Shown here one piece after another: positions 17,541 to 25,453 of a stretch of DNA of 64,000 nucleotides (its first letter is position 1; each line of letters starts with the position of its first letter). The position numbers were made by a program, and so were the translations under genes. The DNA comes from an uncultured Flavobacteriales bacterium (GTDB lineage Bacteria; Bacteroidota; Bacteroidia; Flavobacteriales; Crocinitomicaceae). The stretch spans positions 35,980 through 99,979 of the forward strand of contig CAMLLB010000011.1 of assembly GCA_946480815.1 (NCBI GenBank), given 5' to 3'. The notes below the pieces were generated by a model, which saw nothing but the letters and a program-made list of their open reading frames with translations, had not been told where the DNA came from and did not search any database.

Positions 17541-18395
17541 ATGAATTTATCACTCACCCGAAATTTTGTCATGTTGGACCTGGAAACTACAGGATTAGAT
17601 GTAGCGAAAGACCGGATTATTGAGATCGCTTTGATTAAAATTGCTCCGAACGGAGAACAGAGTGAGTATTACAAACGCATCAATCCTACCATTCCCATCA
17701 CCAAAGAGTCGGCTGAAATTACAGGCATCACGGATGCCATGGTTGCCAATGAACCGACCTTTGCTCAATTAGCGGATGAAATTGCTGCATTTATCGGAGA
17801 TTCGGATTTGGGAGGATACAATTCCAATAAATTCGATATCCCTGTTCTGGCTGAAGAATTCCTGCGGATCAATCATCCGTTCAAAGTGAATGACCGCAGA
17901 TTTATTGACGTTCAGAATATTTTCCACAAAATGGAACAACGCACACTGGCTGCTGCATACCAGTTTTACTGCAAAGAATCGATGGAAAATGCACACAATG
18001 CCTTGTACGATACCAAAGTGACACTGGATGTCTTTAAAGCCCAATTGGAACGTTATCCTGATTTAGCCAAAACCATTCCCGAACTCTCCGATTTTTCACG
18101 CCAGGGGAACAACGAATGGCACGATTTCGCCGGGAGACTGGCAAAAACAAAAGACGGACAGGTTGCTTACAACTTTGGAAAACACAAAGGGAAAACCGTT
18201 GAAGAAGTCGCTGAATCAGAACCGGGATATTTCGGTTGGATGATGGACGCAGACTTCCCCCTATTCACCAAACAACTGCTGCGCGAAGAAATGGAACGCA
18301 TCAAGCAGAAACGCCGCGAAAAGCGCGAAGGCGAAAACGCACACATGAGCATGGAAGATAAATTGGCGGCGTTGCAAAACAAGTTTAAAAAATAA
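17541..18395 (+). CDS. DnaQ-like 3'-5' exonuclease (DEDDh)
   Basis: The exonuclease core has Exo I Asp13/Glu15 in MLDLETTGLD, Exo II near YNSNKFDIPVL and Exo III His152/Asp157 in HNALYDT, the DEDDh metal-binding pattern of the DnaQ family. After residue 190 a second module (YNFGKHKGKTVEEVAESEPG) resembles the C-terminal domain of Bacteroidota exonuclease-X-like proteins. I use the ATG at 17541. It could act in proofreading or repair; it is not fused to a polymerase. A REP-like palindrome follows. Confidence 0.9.
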   Translation: MNLSLTRNFVMLDLETTGLDVAKDRIIEIALIKIAPNGEQSEYYKRINPTIPITKESAEITGITDAMVANEPTFAQLADEIAAFIGDSDLGGYNSNKFDIPVLAEEFLRINHPFKVNDRRFIDVQNIFHKMEQRTLAAAYQFYCKESMENAHNALYDTKVTLDVFKAQLERYPDLAKTIPELSDFSRQGNNEWHDFAGRLAKTKDGQVAYNFGKHKGKTVEEVAESEPGYFGWMMDADFPLFTKQLLREEMERIKQKRREKREGENAHMSMEDKLAALQNKFKK

Positions 18396-18397
18396 CA

Positions 18398-18455
18398 CTT
18401 CGACTCCGCTCAGTGTCCTTTCATTTCGTCGGAAGGTGGCTGAGCGGAGTCGAAG
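18398..18455. repeat. REP-like palindrome
   Basis: CTTCGACTCCGCTCAG (18398-18413) and CTGAGCGGAGTCGAAG (18440-18455) are perfect 16-base inverted arms around a 26-base loop, without a T tract. It sits 2 bases after the exonuclease stop. A diverged copy is at 1545-1616. Confidence 0.8.
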
Positions 18456-18470
18456 CCACAATATTATAAA

Positions 18471-19082
18471 ATGAAAATCATCTGCATTGGGCGCAATTAC
18501 GCCGATCACGCAAAAGAATTGAATAATCCGCTTCCAACGGAACCCGTTTTCTTCATGAAACCGGATACGGCATATTTACCTGCCGGGAATGATTTCTACA
18601 TTCCGGATTTTACCAAAGACCTGCATTACGAATGTGAGATCGTGGTGAAGATCAAAAAAGTGGGAAAAAACATCCAGGAAAAATTTGCGTCGGCCTATTA
18701 TGATGAAATCTCATTGGGGATTGACTTTACGGCCCGTGACCTCCAGGAGCAATGCAAAGCAAAAAGCCTCCCGTGGGAAAAAGCAAAAGCGTTCGACAAC
18801 AGTGCACCGATGGGAACACATTTCATCCCGGTCAGCTCCCTTGATTTGAAAAACCTGCATTTCACGCTGAAGAAAAACGGGACAACCGTTCAAAATGGCC
18901 ATTCGGCTGACATGATTTTTTCGATCGACCAAATTATTGCTTTCGTTTCACAATACGTAACCCTTAAAACCGGCGACCTGATCTTCACGGGAACACCTGC
19001 AGGAGTTGGTCCGGTAGTGATCGGAGATCATTTGGAGGCGTTTATCGGAGACGAGAAACTGCTCGATTTGAAAATCAAATAA
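18471..19082 (+). CDS. Fumarylacetoacetate hydrolase family protein
   Basis: This 203-residue single-domain FAH-fold protein resembles FAHD1-type acylpyruvase/oxaloacetate decarboxylases. It has CIGRNYADHAKEL at the N-terminus, metal-binding glutamates in HYECEIVV, GIDFTARDLQ, and the family-typical GDLIFTGTPAGVGPV near the C-terminus. The family acts on C-C bonds of beta-dicarbonyl compounds; the exact substrate is not evident. It stands alone between a REP palindrome and the tRNA-Leu region. Confidence 0.9.
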   Translation: MKIICIGRNYADHAKELNNPLPTEPVFFMKPDTAYLPAGNDFYIPDFTKDLHYECEIVVKIKKVGKNIQEKFASAYYDEISLGIDFTARDLQEQCKAKSLPWEKAKAFDNSAPMGTHFIPVSSLDLKNLHFTLKKNGTTVQNGHSADMIFSIDQIIAFVSQYVTLKTGDLIFTGTPAGVGPVVIGDHLEAFIGDEKLLDLKIK

Positions 19083-19247
19083 TTGAAAAGGATCGAACTA
19101 CAAATGCGTCATTTCTTTCTGGCTGAAATTGTTCCATCTGAGAAATGAAACGATACCATATAAATACAATCTTGATTTGGAATTTATTGATTAAGTCATA
19201 GATTCAACAGCTGAAAAAATAGTATATTCGCAAACATTTAAGAATAA

Positions 19248-19288
19248 CCGCGCATGTGGTGATCCGCCGCGGCGGATGGCAGACACGC
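19248..19288 (+). pseudogene. Duplicated 5' fragment of tRNA-Leu with a palindrome in the D-loop
   Basis: CCGCGCATGTGGTGA (19248-19262) is an exact copy of the sequence that begins the functional tRNA-Leu at 19304-19318. The fragment continues as TGGCAGACACGC, like the D-arm of the tRNA. The D-loop bases are replaced by the perfect 14-base palindrome TCCGCCGCGGCGGA. There is no anticodon arm. It looks like a tandem duplication scar with a small palindromic insertion. Confidence 0.75.
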
Positions 19289-19305
19289 AAAAACACATAT
19301 TATCC

Positions 19306-19388
19306 GCGCATGTGGTGAAATTGGTAGACACGCCATCTTGAGGGGGTGGTTTCCTACGGATGTGCTGGTTCGAGTCCAGTCATGCGCA
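19306..19388 (+). tRNA. tRNA-Leu (GAG)
   Basis: Acceptor GCGCATG pairs with CATGCGC, anticodon stem CCATC/GGTGG encloses loop TTGAGGG (anticodon GAG), a long variable arm is present, and the T-loop is GGTTCGAGTCC. CCA is not fully encoded (CAA follows the discriminator A). Confidence 0.95.
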
Positions 19389-19390
19389 CA

Positions 19391-19434
19391 AAAAAGAAAA
19401 AGCGAACTACTACCGTAGTTCGCTTTTTCTTTTT
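19391..19434 (+). terminator. Strong terminator after tRNA-Leu(GAG)
   Basis: Perfect 20-base arms ending in AGCGAACTAC around the loop TACC, with T-rich 3' arm. It starts 2 bases after the tRNA. Confidence 0.9.
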
Positions 19435-19443
19435 CCCTCTATA

Positions 19444-19517
19444 CTCACACTCTTCCCTCACACTGATAACTCCTGTTTTTTCTTTTTGCAGTAGTGAGCG
19501 TGAGTTTTGAGTGTGAG
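19444..19517 (+). repeat. Four-helix-bundle-associated hairpin, copy A
   Basis: The outer stem CTCACACTC (19444-19452) pairs with GAGTGTGAG (19509-19517). A symmetric 4x4 internal loop follows, then the inner stem CTCACACT (19457-19464) with AGCGTGAG (19497-19504, one G-U). The terminal loop is T-rich. Copies with the same plan but different, compensated stem bases occur at 24818-24881 and 25356-25422. Here it precedes a truncated four-helix-bundle gene. Confidence 0.75.
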
Positions 19518-19594
19518 GGGGATTCGGCTTCGGATTGTTTCGTTTTTAGTTTCAAAATGCGTATATTAAGTAGAAATTAATAATACTACTATTC

Positions 19595-19690
19595 ATGTTC
19601 GACTTCGAAAAATTAGATGTTTATCAAAAAGCCAAGCAATTCAGAAAGGGGTTGCTCTTTTATTTTTCTACTGCAAACTTAGTTTCATGA
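19595..19690 (+). pseudogene. Truncated four-helix-bundle (IVP/S23-like) gene
   Basis: The frame starts MFDFEKLDVYQKAKQFRKG, closely matching the start of the intact four-helix-bundle protein at 24942 (MFEFQNLEVYKKAKAFHLES). Similarity stops near base 19650, after which the frame runs into the 3' end of the opposite-strand gene and stops at 19690. About 95 residues of the bundle are missing, so this is a remnant, probably removed by insertion or deletion when the neighbouring gene arrived. Confidence 0.7.
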
Positions 19691-20400
19691 AATTGTTTCG
19701 ACTGAAGACTAACTTTGAGCGCATACATCTTTCCCTGATATTCGATATGTGTTGGAAATTTTGATTCATAAAAGCTCATTGGCTGAAAAACCTTTGATGA
19801 GTCAAAAAACCATCTTTTCATGCACACCCAATTTTCGACAAAGTTTAATTCGACATCGTAGGTATCTATCAATTCTTTACCACTCCAAACTTTCACCTGG
19901 AATTCACGTTCTTTTGGTCTAAAAGCAATTGCGCAGTAATCGGAGTAACACCTCTCAGATTTATAATAATACTTGCCGTTTATTTCAAAAAACACCGTGT
20001 CGTAAGGTAATTTGGAATCGAAAGACTGGTAAGAATCAAACCGGAGATAGATGCTATCGTTTCCCATTCTCAAAAAATGGACAGAACCTGATTCCAATTC
20101 TTTTCTGGCCTTACTATTTTCGGATATTTCAGTGACTAACAAGCTGTCATTTCTGAATAAATAGTTACAGGCAAAATAGGCCCTGTTGTTCGGATCTGAA
20201 CTTCTGAATTCAATAGAAGCAAGTGAATCTGATAGCTGAAATAAATTTGCGAGTGTGAAATCAGAACCATTTGTACCCCACTCAAAATAAAATTGTTGAT
20301 CAAAGGTCTGAGCACAACTGATTTCACTAAAACCAATTCCTGTCAAAAGAATTGTTACCAATTTTCCAACTATACGATTTTGTATTGCCATTAGGTTCAA
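19660..20400 (-). CDS. Hypothetical exported protein
   Basis: I do not recognise this 246-residue protein. It begins with a probable signal peptide (VTILLTGIGFSEISCAQ), and the mature part is rich in aromatic beta-strand patterns (YFACNYLFRND, KYYYKSERCYSDYCAIAF). The start could be 20400 or the Met three codons in (20391). It lies exactly between the truncated four-helix-bundle gene and a half-copy of the associated hairpin element, so it may be cargo inserted into that element. Function is unknown. Confidence 0.65.
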   Translation of the reverse strand: MNLMAIQNRIVGKLVTILLTGIGFSEISCAQTFDQQFYFEWGTNGSDFTLANLFQLSDSLASIEFRSSDPNNRAYFACNYLFRNDSLLVTEISENSKARKELESGSVHFLRMGNDSIYLRFDSYQSFDSKLPYDTVFFEINGKYYYKSERCYSDYCAIAFRPKEREFQVKVWSGKELIDTYDVELNFVENWVCMKRWFFDSSKVFQPMSFYESKFPTHIEYQGKMYALKVSLQSKQFHETKFAVEK

Positions 20401-20444
20401 TTATGCATTAAAAATAGTCGAAATATCTATGCATACCTTATTTT

Positions 20445-20540
20445 TTGTAGTAGTGAGCGTGCGTTTTGAGTATGGAGGAAATCCCGTTTTGAAGGGTTTC
20501 AGTTCTCGTTTCAAATGCTTATTCAGTTGAAACTAAATTA
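20445..20540 (+). repeat. Half-copy of the four-helix-bundle-associated element (copy C)
   Basis: TTTTTTGTAGTAGTGAGCGTG (from 20444) followed by GTTTTGAGTATGGAGG matches the 3' half of copy A. The next 60 bases also resemble the copy A downstream flank (GTTTCAAATGCTTATTCAG versus GTTTCAAAATGCGTATATTA). The 5' arm and the four-helix-bundle gene are absent. Confidence 0.6.
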
Positions 20541-21611
20541 TTTTTTTACAATTTTAACCGTATGCTCGCCATCGGATTTAATGATATACAAACCACTCGA
20601 AAATTCATCGAAGGAGATAGTTGTTGTTTGTTCAACCTCCATTTCTTTCATTAAAACACCTTGCATATTGTATACATACAAGGTGTTTTTCGGGTCATTT
20701 CCAAAAAATTCAATATACAAAACATCCGTCACAGGATTTGGAAAAACGGTCCAATTTTCATGATTCGTATTTTTGTCCACTTCCAGAACCAAACAGCTGG
20801 TGTCCAGCAGATCATCGTATGGCCCCACATTCCAATCTGCCAAATGATCATACACCGTTTGTTTTACAGCGAATTTAATATTTACTGCGTCAGTAATACT
20901 GAGCCCTGAATTGAACGTAATGGACATCGGATCGCTTCTGAATAGTGTTGTATAGAAACAACAGGCTGCTGCATAACTTCCTGCCAGGGATGGATGGCTG
21001 TCATCGGGTTGAAATAATTCTATCGAAGGATAGTTTTGCCGGATATACCTCCACGATGCACCTACTGGCGTCATGCCAGCTTTTACAGAATCTGCAAAAA
21101 CCTTATAATGCGAGGTAATACTACTGTCCATTTCATAGTAGGTTCGATTGATCCAGGTATCAACGGGGCAATAAGGCGGAGAACACAAATAAGTATCCCC
21201 GGATTTTCTCCCCCAGGTACTGTAAAACATCGTTTGGGCACACAGATTGTGTACTTTGATTACACTATCAATTTTAACAGCGTATGGCACAAAATTCATG
21301 AAGGTAGTAGGATAAGCAAGCGCCATGCTTTGATCCTGTAAAACAACATGGTCCCAGTTTCCGTTTGCTATTTTTGCCAATGATGTGGAGTTTGTTAAAT
21401 GCTGTGCTATATAATATCCCCCCGGAGCATTTATATCAAAAATCAACGTTTTTCCTGTTGAATTGGCCATATCAGCCAATAGCTGAGGCATGTTGTTGGC
21501 ATACGTGTAGCTATTTCCTAAAAACAACACTCTTTTTGTCTGTTGTCCGAATAAAGTAATGGAACACAAAACGAAAATTACCAAAACTGTTTTTTTACTG
21601 ATCGTTCTCAT
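20538..21611 (-). CDS. SGNH-like hydrolase with T9SS type A sorting domain
   Basis: A signal peptide (VLVIFVLCSITLFGQQ) precedes a domain with an SGNH/GDSL-like block I (VLFLGNSYTYANNMPQLL) and a block V-like DDSHPSLAGSYAAACCFY, giving candidate Ser and Asp/His catalytic residues. The last 75 residues are a T9SS type A sorting domain (VFPNPVTDVLYIEF ... GLYIIKSDGEHTVKIVKK), so the protein should be secreted and surface-attached. At 357 residues it is a simple one-domain esterase-like enzyme. The substrate, possibly surface carbohydrate esters, is not evident. Confidence 0.85.
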   Translation of the reverse strand: MRTISKKTVLVIFVLCSITLFGQQTKRVLFLGNSYTYANNMPQLLADMANSTGKTLIFDINAPGGYYIAQHLTNSTSLAKIANGNWDHVVLQDQSMALAYPTTFMNFVPYAVKIDSVIKVHNLCAQTMFYSTWGRKSGDTYLCSPPYCPVDTWINRTYYEMDSSITSHYKVFADSVKAGMTPVGASWRYIRQNYPSIELFQPDDSHPSLAGSYAAACCFYTTLFRSDPMSITFNSGLSITDAVNIKFAVKQTVYDHLADWNVGPYDDLLDTSCLVLEVDKNTNHENWTVFPNPVTDVLYIEFFGNDPKNTLYVYNMQGVLMKEMEVEQTTTISFDEFSSGLYIIKSDGEHTVKIVKK

Positions 21612-21767
21612 TGTTTCAGGTTCTAAGAATTAATTTTTAAGCTACAACTGAGGTGATTTTTTGTATAAACTACAGTATCATAATCAATAACGGGCATATA
21701 CCGGTTATAGTTGCTTTATTTGAAGACAGCTTTCTTTTTCATTAGAGATGCAGTCCTTAATCAACAA

Positions 21768-22406
21768 TCATAGCGGAATTTTTACTGTATAAGGCCTATC
21801 GTCTCCTTTGATGAAGCGGATTCCTTTCAGGTAATAGGCACCGTTTCTTCGGATGAGATACTTTCGCATCGGTCCAATGATTTCGTCTCTTCGGGTGGTA
21901 ACATCAACTATCTTTTTCCATTCTCCGTTTTTGAGTGAATAAAGGTACAAGTGCGTCCAATTGCTGGTGAACCATCCGGGATTGAAGAGCAGTTCTGCAA
22001 AACCATCATTATCGAGATCACCGGCGTTTTCGAGTGTTCCCCAAACCGACATATTGTGTTTCAGGACAGGCAGTGCAACCGAAAACTCAATCCTGTTGTA
22101 ACAATTGCCATTTACACAATCGTTCCAGAAATGGATTTTTCCTTGTCCGTCCACACTTGCAATTGTTGGTGGTGTATAGATAAAGGCGGTATCCTGAATG
22201 CGGTCATTGTTCAGATCATCCAGAATTACCGTATCTGTAAAAGCAGACTTTAGCTCATCGTGGAGCACAATCCTATCCGCTTTGAATCCTTCAGGTTCTG
22301 CCTGTTCTTTCGGAACGATCTCCTTCTGTTGTTGACGAACGCATCCGCTGCATCCTGCTGTGAAAAGCGCCAGAAGTAGCACACCCGCTATAGTTGATTG
22401 ATTCAT
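21768..22406 (-). CDS. Lipoprotein with VCBS/FG-GAP-like repeats
   Basis: The start at 22406 (MNQSTIAGVLLLALF) gives a signal peptide with lipobox LFTAGC. The mature part carries two calcium-loop-like motifs, ILDDLNNDRIQD and AGDLDNDGFAEL, typical of VCBS/FG-GAP blades, and is 213 residues long. Two closely spaced cysteines follow the lipid-modified one. It is probably an outer-membrane lipoprotein of unknown role. The 156 bases before it (21612-21767) hold nothing I can identify. Confidence 0.75.
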   Translation of the reverse strand: MNQSTIAGVLLLALFTAGCSGCVRQQQKEIVPKEQAEPEGFKADRIVLHDELKSAFTDTVILDDLNNDRIQDTAFIYTPPTIASVDGQGKIHFWNDCVNGNCYNRIEFSVALPVLKHNMSVWGTLENAGDLDNDGFAELLFNPGWFTSNWTHLYLYSLKNGEWKKIVDVTTRRDEIIGPMRKYLIRRNGAYYLKGIRFIKGDDRPYTVKIPL

Positions 22407-22582
22407 TCCGTGAAAGTAATGCGCCACTTCCAGATATTCCGGGCGACTTGATTATTTGCAGGCTCTGTTTTATTTTCCGCAAGGTTAATGACTCTTTCCC
22501 GAAGAACAGCCGTTTCTGTTCTCACCCTGGTAAAAAAAAACATCTGACTGATTTCAGGTGATTTTTGTCGGTTTGAAGTACT

Positions 22583-22590
22583 TATATTTG
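22583..22590 (+). promoter_or_regulatory. -7 element for the LamG protein gene
   Basis: TATATTTG matches TAnnTTTG and lies 21 bases before the start codon; TTG trinucleotides occur upstream (22565 and 22573), but closer than the usual -33 spacing. Confidence 0.5.
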
Positions 22591-22611
22591 CGCTTCTAAA
22601 CAGTTACCATA

Positions 22612-24600
22612 ATGAAACACCTCATATTTTTGCTGGCAATGGCGTGCTCAGCTTTGTTTTCCTCCGCACAACAGCAGAACTGCCTTTCCTTTGATGGCAC
22701 GAATGATTACGTATCCTGTGCACTGCCAACAGTTTTTACGGATCTTGCCAACAATGATTTCACTTTTGAGGCCTGGATCAACATTGAAAGCTATGCTGGC
22801 AGTCGTGTGTTTTATGCTCAGCAGGATGCCAGTAATTTTGCAACCTTGCTTATCAATAATGGTTACCTCCTATTCTATGTAAAGGTTTCAAATGTTACTT
22901 ATTCAAGAGGCGTTCCGGCACCACCAACCGGTGAATGGGTACACGTTGCCGCAACATGGGATGCTTCTACCTTATTTCCATCCGTTTACGTGAATGGTGT
23001 ATTGCAAAGTGGTATCACCAGCGGAGCATCAAGTTCGGGTGTTAATAATACCATGACAATTGGAAGTCGTACCGACGGAGCACAGTTGTTTATCGGGGAA
23101 ATGGATGAAGTGCGCATCTGGAATACTACCCGAAAAGAATGCGAAATCAGAAGTATGATGTACAGTGTACCTGCCGGAAACGAAGTGGACCTGATCCATT
23201 ACTACAACTTTAACCGTGGTACTGCGGGTGGGAACAACCCTACGTTTACCGTCTTACCTGATCTTGTCGGTGTGAATCCCGGTACGCTCATGAATTTTAC
23301 TTTGAACGGTACTGTGTCTAATTGGGTGGCATCGACTGCTCCGCTAACTGCAGTAGGCCCTCAAAATGCTTATGAAACTTCCGACACGGCTGCTATCTGT
23401 GAAGGAGACAGTTATAGCTTCGGTACCCAAAATCTTACAACAACAGGAGTTTACGAGGAAACATTTACAAGTGCAGAAGGCTGCGACAGTTTGGTGACTT
23501 TGCAACTGACGGTACATGCCTTGCACACCCCACCACTTATCGAATCAGCCTGCACATCCTATTTTTGGGGACAAACCGGGGAAACGTATTTTACAAGCGG
23601 CATCTATACAGATACTTTGGTGAACAGCTATGGTTGTGATTCCATTCTCACACTCGACCTGACGATCGGCCAGCACACTGCTTCTTCTCAGCAAATTGAG
23701 GCTTGTGGGTTCTACATCTGGGCACAGAACGGACAAGTTTATACTGTAAGCGGCTTGTATAATGATACGATTCCGAATTCAACTGGTTGTGATTCGGTTA
23801 TCACACTTGATCTGACCATTTTGCAGTCAAGCGGATCAACCTTACAGGTGAATGCCTGTACATCCTACGAATGGGCGCTGACCGGGGAAACGTATACCGT
23901 TAGCGGTTTTTACTATGATACGATTCCCAACGCTGTGGGTTGTGACTCTATCATCACACTCAACCTGACGATCCTGCAAGCAACAGGATCTACCTTGTCT
24001 GCTAACGCTTGCGGGTTTTATTACTGGGAACAAACAGGGCTTACATACAATTCCGGTGGTACTTACTACGATACGATCCCGAATGCTGCCGGCTGTGATT
24101 CGATTATTACCCTTTCTCTAACTATTGATCCGTTGCCGCAAGTGACAGTAGTTCACGATGGACAGGGAACGCTTTCGGCTATTTCGTCAAACGATGTCAC
24201 CGATTGGATCGATTGTTCTAACGGTCAGATCATTTCAGGACAACAAGGGCAAACAGCCTTCACACCGACAGAGAATGGCAGCTATGCTGCAATCGTGGAA
24301 AATACAGTGACTTTTTGCAAAGACACATCCGACTGCTTTATAGTTGATTTCGTTGGTATCAAAGAACACAGTCTCATCGATTTGCATATTGCCCCTAACC
24401 CTGCACATGACCGGGTGATCATTCAATTCGCAAGTGAATCTGCCAACCTGGAGATCCGGGACGCACAAGGTAAACTGGTATTAACACAAACCATAACGAA
24501 TGGCGAGCAGATTCCGCTTCTTAACCTGGAAGCAGGAGTCTACTTATTCCAACTGGAAGCAGCAAATGGTACCGGGATAAAACGGGTTGTGAAGCAGTAA
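22612..24600 (+). CDS. LamG-domain protein with five tandem repeats and T9SS sorting domain
   Basis: After a signal peptide (MKHLIFLLAMACSALFSSAQ) comes a LamG/concanavalin-like domain (about 22-210) starting SFDGTNDYV and including WVHVAATWD. Five tandem repeats of about 50 residues follow (about 258-510), each ending in CDSIITLDLTI or a variant and containing a paired Cys. The C-terminus is a T9SS type A sorting domain (IAPNPAHDRVIIQF ... GIKRVVKQ). It is probably a surface adhesin or glycan-binding protein. The repeats are similar enough to recombine, so repeat number may vary between strains. Confidence 0.88.
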   Translation: MKHLIFLLAMACSALFSSAQQQNCLSFDGTNDYVSCALPTVFTDLANNDFTFEAWINIESYAGSRVFYAQQDASNFATLLINNGYLLFYVKVSNVTYSRGVPAPPTGEWVHVAATWDASTLFPSVYVNGVLQSGITSGASSSGVNNTMTIGSRTDGAQLFIGEMDEVRIWNTTRKECEIRSMMYSVPAGNEVDLIHYYNFNRGTAGGNNPTFTVLPDLVGVNPGTLMNFTLNGTVSNWVASTAPLTAVGPQNAYETSDTAAICEGDSYSFGTQNLTTTGVYEETFTSAEGCDSLVTLQLTVHALHTPPLIESACTSYFWGQTGETYFTSGIYTDTLVNSYGCDSILTLDLTIGQHTASSQQIEACGFYIWAQNGQVYTVSGLYNDTIPNSTGCDSVITLDLTILQSSGSTLQVNACTSYEWALTGETYTVSGFYYDTIPNAVGCDSIITLNLTILQATGSTLSANACGFYYWEQTGLTYNSGGTYYDTIPNAAGCDSIITLSLTIDPLPQVTVVHDGQGTLSAISSNDVTDWIDCSNGQIISGQQGQTAFTPTENGSYAAIVENTVTFCKDTSDCFIVDFVGIKEHSLIDLHIAPNPAHDRVIIQFASESANLEIRDAQGKLVLTQTITNGEQIPLLNLEAGVYLFQLEAANGTGIKRVVKQ

Positions 24601-24667
24601 AAAAACAACAGTATCACTTCATTGAGTTTGATTTAACGAAGAAAACAATATTTTTGTGACATAGGAT

Positions 24668-24751
24668 GCCCAAGTGGTGAAATGGTAGACACGCCGTCTT
24701 CAGGTGGCGGTGCCGTAAGGTGTGCTGGTTCGAGTCCAGTCTTGGGTACCA
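24668..24751 (+). tRNA. tRNA-Leu (CAG)
   Basis: Acceptor GCCCAAG pairs with CTTGGGT, anticodon stem CCGTC/GGCGG encloses TTCAGGT (anticodon CAG), a long variable arm and the T-loop are present, and CCA is encoded. Confidence 0.95.
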
Positions 24752-24793
24752 AAAAATAAAGGCTGAGAAGTTTCTTCTTGGCCTTTATTTTTT
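24752..24793 (+). terminator. Terminator after tRNA-Leu(CAG)
   Basis: AAAAATAAAGGC pairs with GCCTTTATTTTT; it directly follows the encoded CCA. Confidence 0.8.
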
Positions 24794-24799
24794 GTCTTC

Positions 24800-24817
24800 T
24801 CCCGATAGCTATCGGGA
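24800..24817. repeat. 18-bp palindrome of the TCCCG...CGGGA family
   Basis: TCCCGATAGCTATCGGGA is a perfect palindrome. Related copies are ATCCCGATAGTTATCGGGAT at 38995-39014 and the core of the terminator at 9301-9318. It abuts the hairpin of copy B. Confidence 0.7.
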
Positions 24818-24881
24818 CTCGTTCTCACACTCATTCTTTCTCAGCCTTTATTTTCAGAGCGAGAAACAAAATGAGAATGAG
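24818..24881 (+). repeat. Four-helix-bundle-associated hairpin, copy B
   Basis: The outer stem CTCGTTCTCA (24818-24827) pairs with TGAGAATGAG (24872-24881), one G-U. After an asymmetric internal loop, the inner stem TTTCTC (24837-24842) pairs with GAGAAA (24861-24866). The stem sequence differs from copy A in a compensated way. The intact four-helix-bundle gene starts 60 bases downstream, and the intervening GTATATTCAAGTA resembles copy A's GTATATTAAGTAG. Confidence 0.7.
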
Positions 24882-24941
24882 GTTTGATTATAGTTCTGAA
24901 AAAGAATCCGTATATTCAAGTAACAACTACATTTCACTACT

Positions 24942-25286
24942 ATGTTTGAATTTCAGAATCTCGAAGTATACAAGAAAGCAAAAGCATTTCACTTAGAATC
25001 AAAACAATTGATTAACTCAATTAAACCCGACAAAACGACAAAGGATCAATTATCTCGCGCTTCATTTAGCATTGCTCTTAATATTGCAGAAGGTTCAGGA
25101 CGATTTTCAAAACCGGATAGACGTAACTTTTTCATTGTATCAAGAGGTTCCGTTTTTGAATGTGTTGCAATTCTTGACATCCTGCACGATTCAGGCTCAA
25201 TCGACAAGAATGTATTTGATTCATTTTTGCAAAAAGGGGATGAATTATCTAGAATCTTATTTGCAATGATCAAAAACCTTAGTTAA
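24942..25286 (+). CDS. Free-standing four-helix-bundle (23S rRNA IVP / S23-like) protein
   Basis: This 114-residue protein matches the four-helix-bundle family first seen in 23S rRNA intervening sequences: FEFQNLEVYKKAKAFHLES, QLSRASFSIALNIAEGSGRFS, then RNFFIVSRGSVFECVAIL. Relatives also serve as Avd accessory proteins in diversity-generating retroelements, but no reverse transcriptase or template repeat is visible here. It sits behind tRNA-Leu(CAG) and a long hairpin. The same order, with the gene truncated, occurs at tRNA-Leu(GAG). The function of free-standing members is not established. Confidence 0.88.
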   Translation: MFEFQNLEVYKKAKAFHLESKQLINSIKPDKTTKDQLSRASFSIALNIAEGSGRFSKPDRRNFFIVSRGSVFECVAILDILHDSGSIDKNVFDSFLQKGDELSRILFAMIKNLS

Positions 25287-25355
25287 CCCACCAAGAACAT
25301 CTTTATATCCCCCAAAAAGGTTCGATAAGGTTCCGATTTCTTTTTTTACTCTTCT

Positions 25356-25422
25356 CTCGCTCTCACACTTGCTGTGACACACTTATTTTTTGCAGTGCTA
25401 AGCGTGAAGTTTTGAGAGTGAG
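25356..25422 (+). repeat. Four-helix-bundle-associated hairpin, copy D
   Basis: CTCGCTCTCA (25356-25365) pairs with TGAGAGTGAG (25413-25422), one G-U; inside, CACACTT pairs with AAGCGTG with one mismatch. The loop and 3' flank resemble copy A (TTTTTTGCAGTGCTAAGCGTG). No four-helix-bundle gene follows; the FrnE-like gene ends 32 bases on. Confidence 0.65.
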
Positions 25423-25453
25423 GGAAATCCAGATTCGAACGGTTTTCTGATGT

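Noticed and set aside
19085..19240. 14-codon frame before the tRNA fragment
   Set aside because: Too short, no signal or context.
24668..25286. Diversity-generating retroelement around the four-helix-bundle gene
   Set aside because: Avd-like proteins are related, but there is no reverse transcriptase, template repeat or variable repeat in the window.
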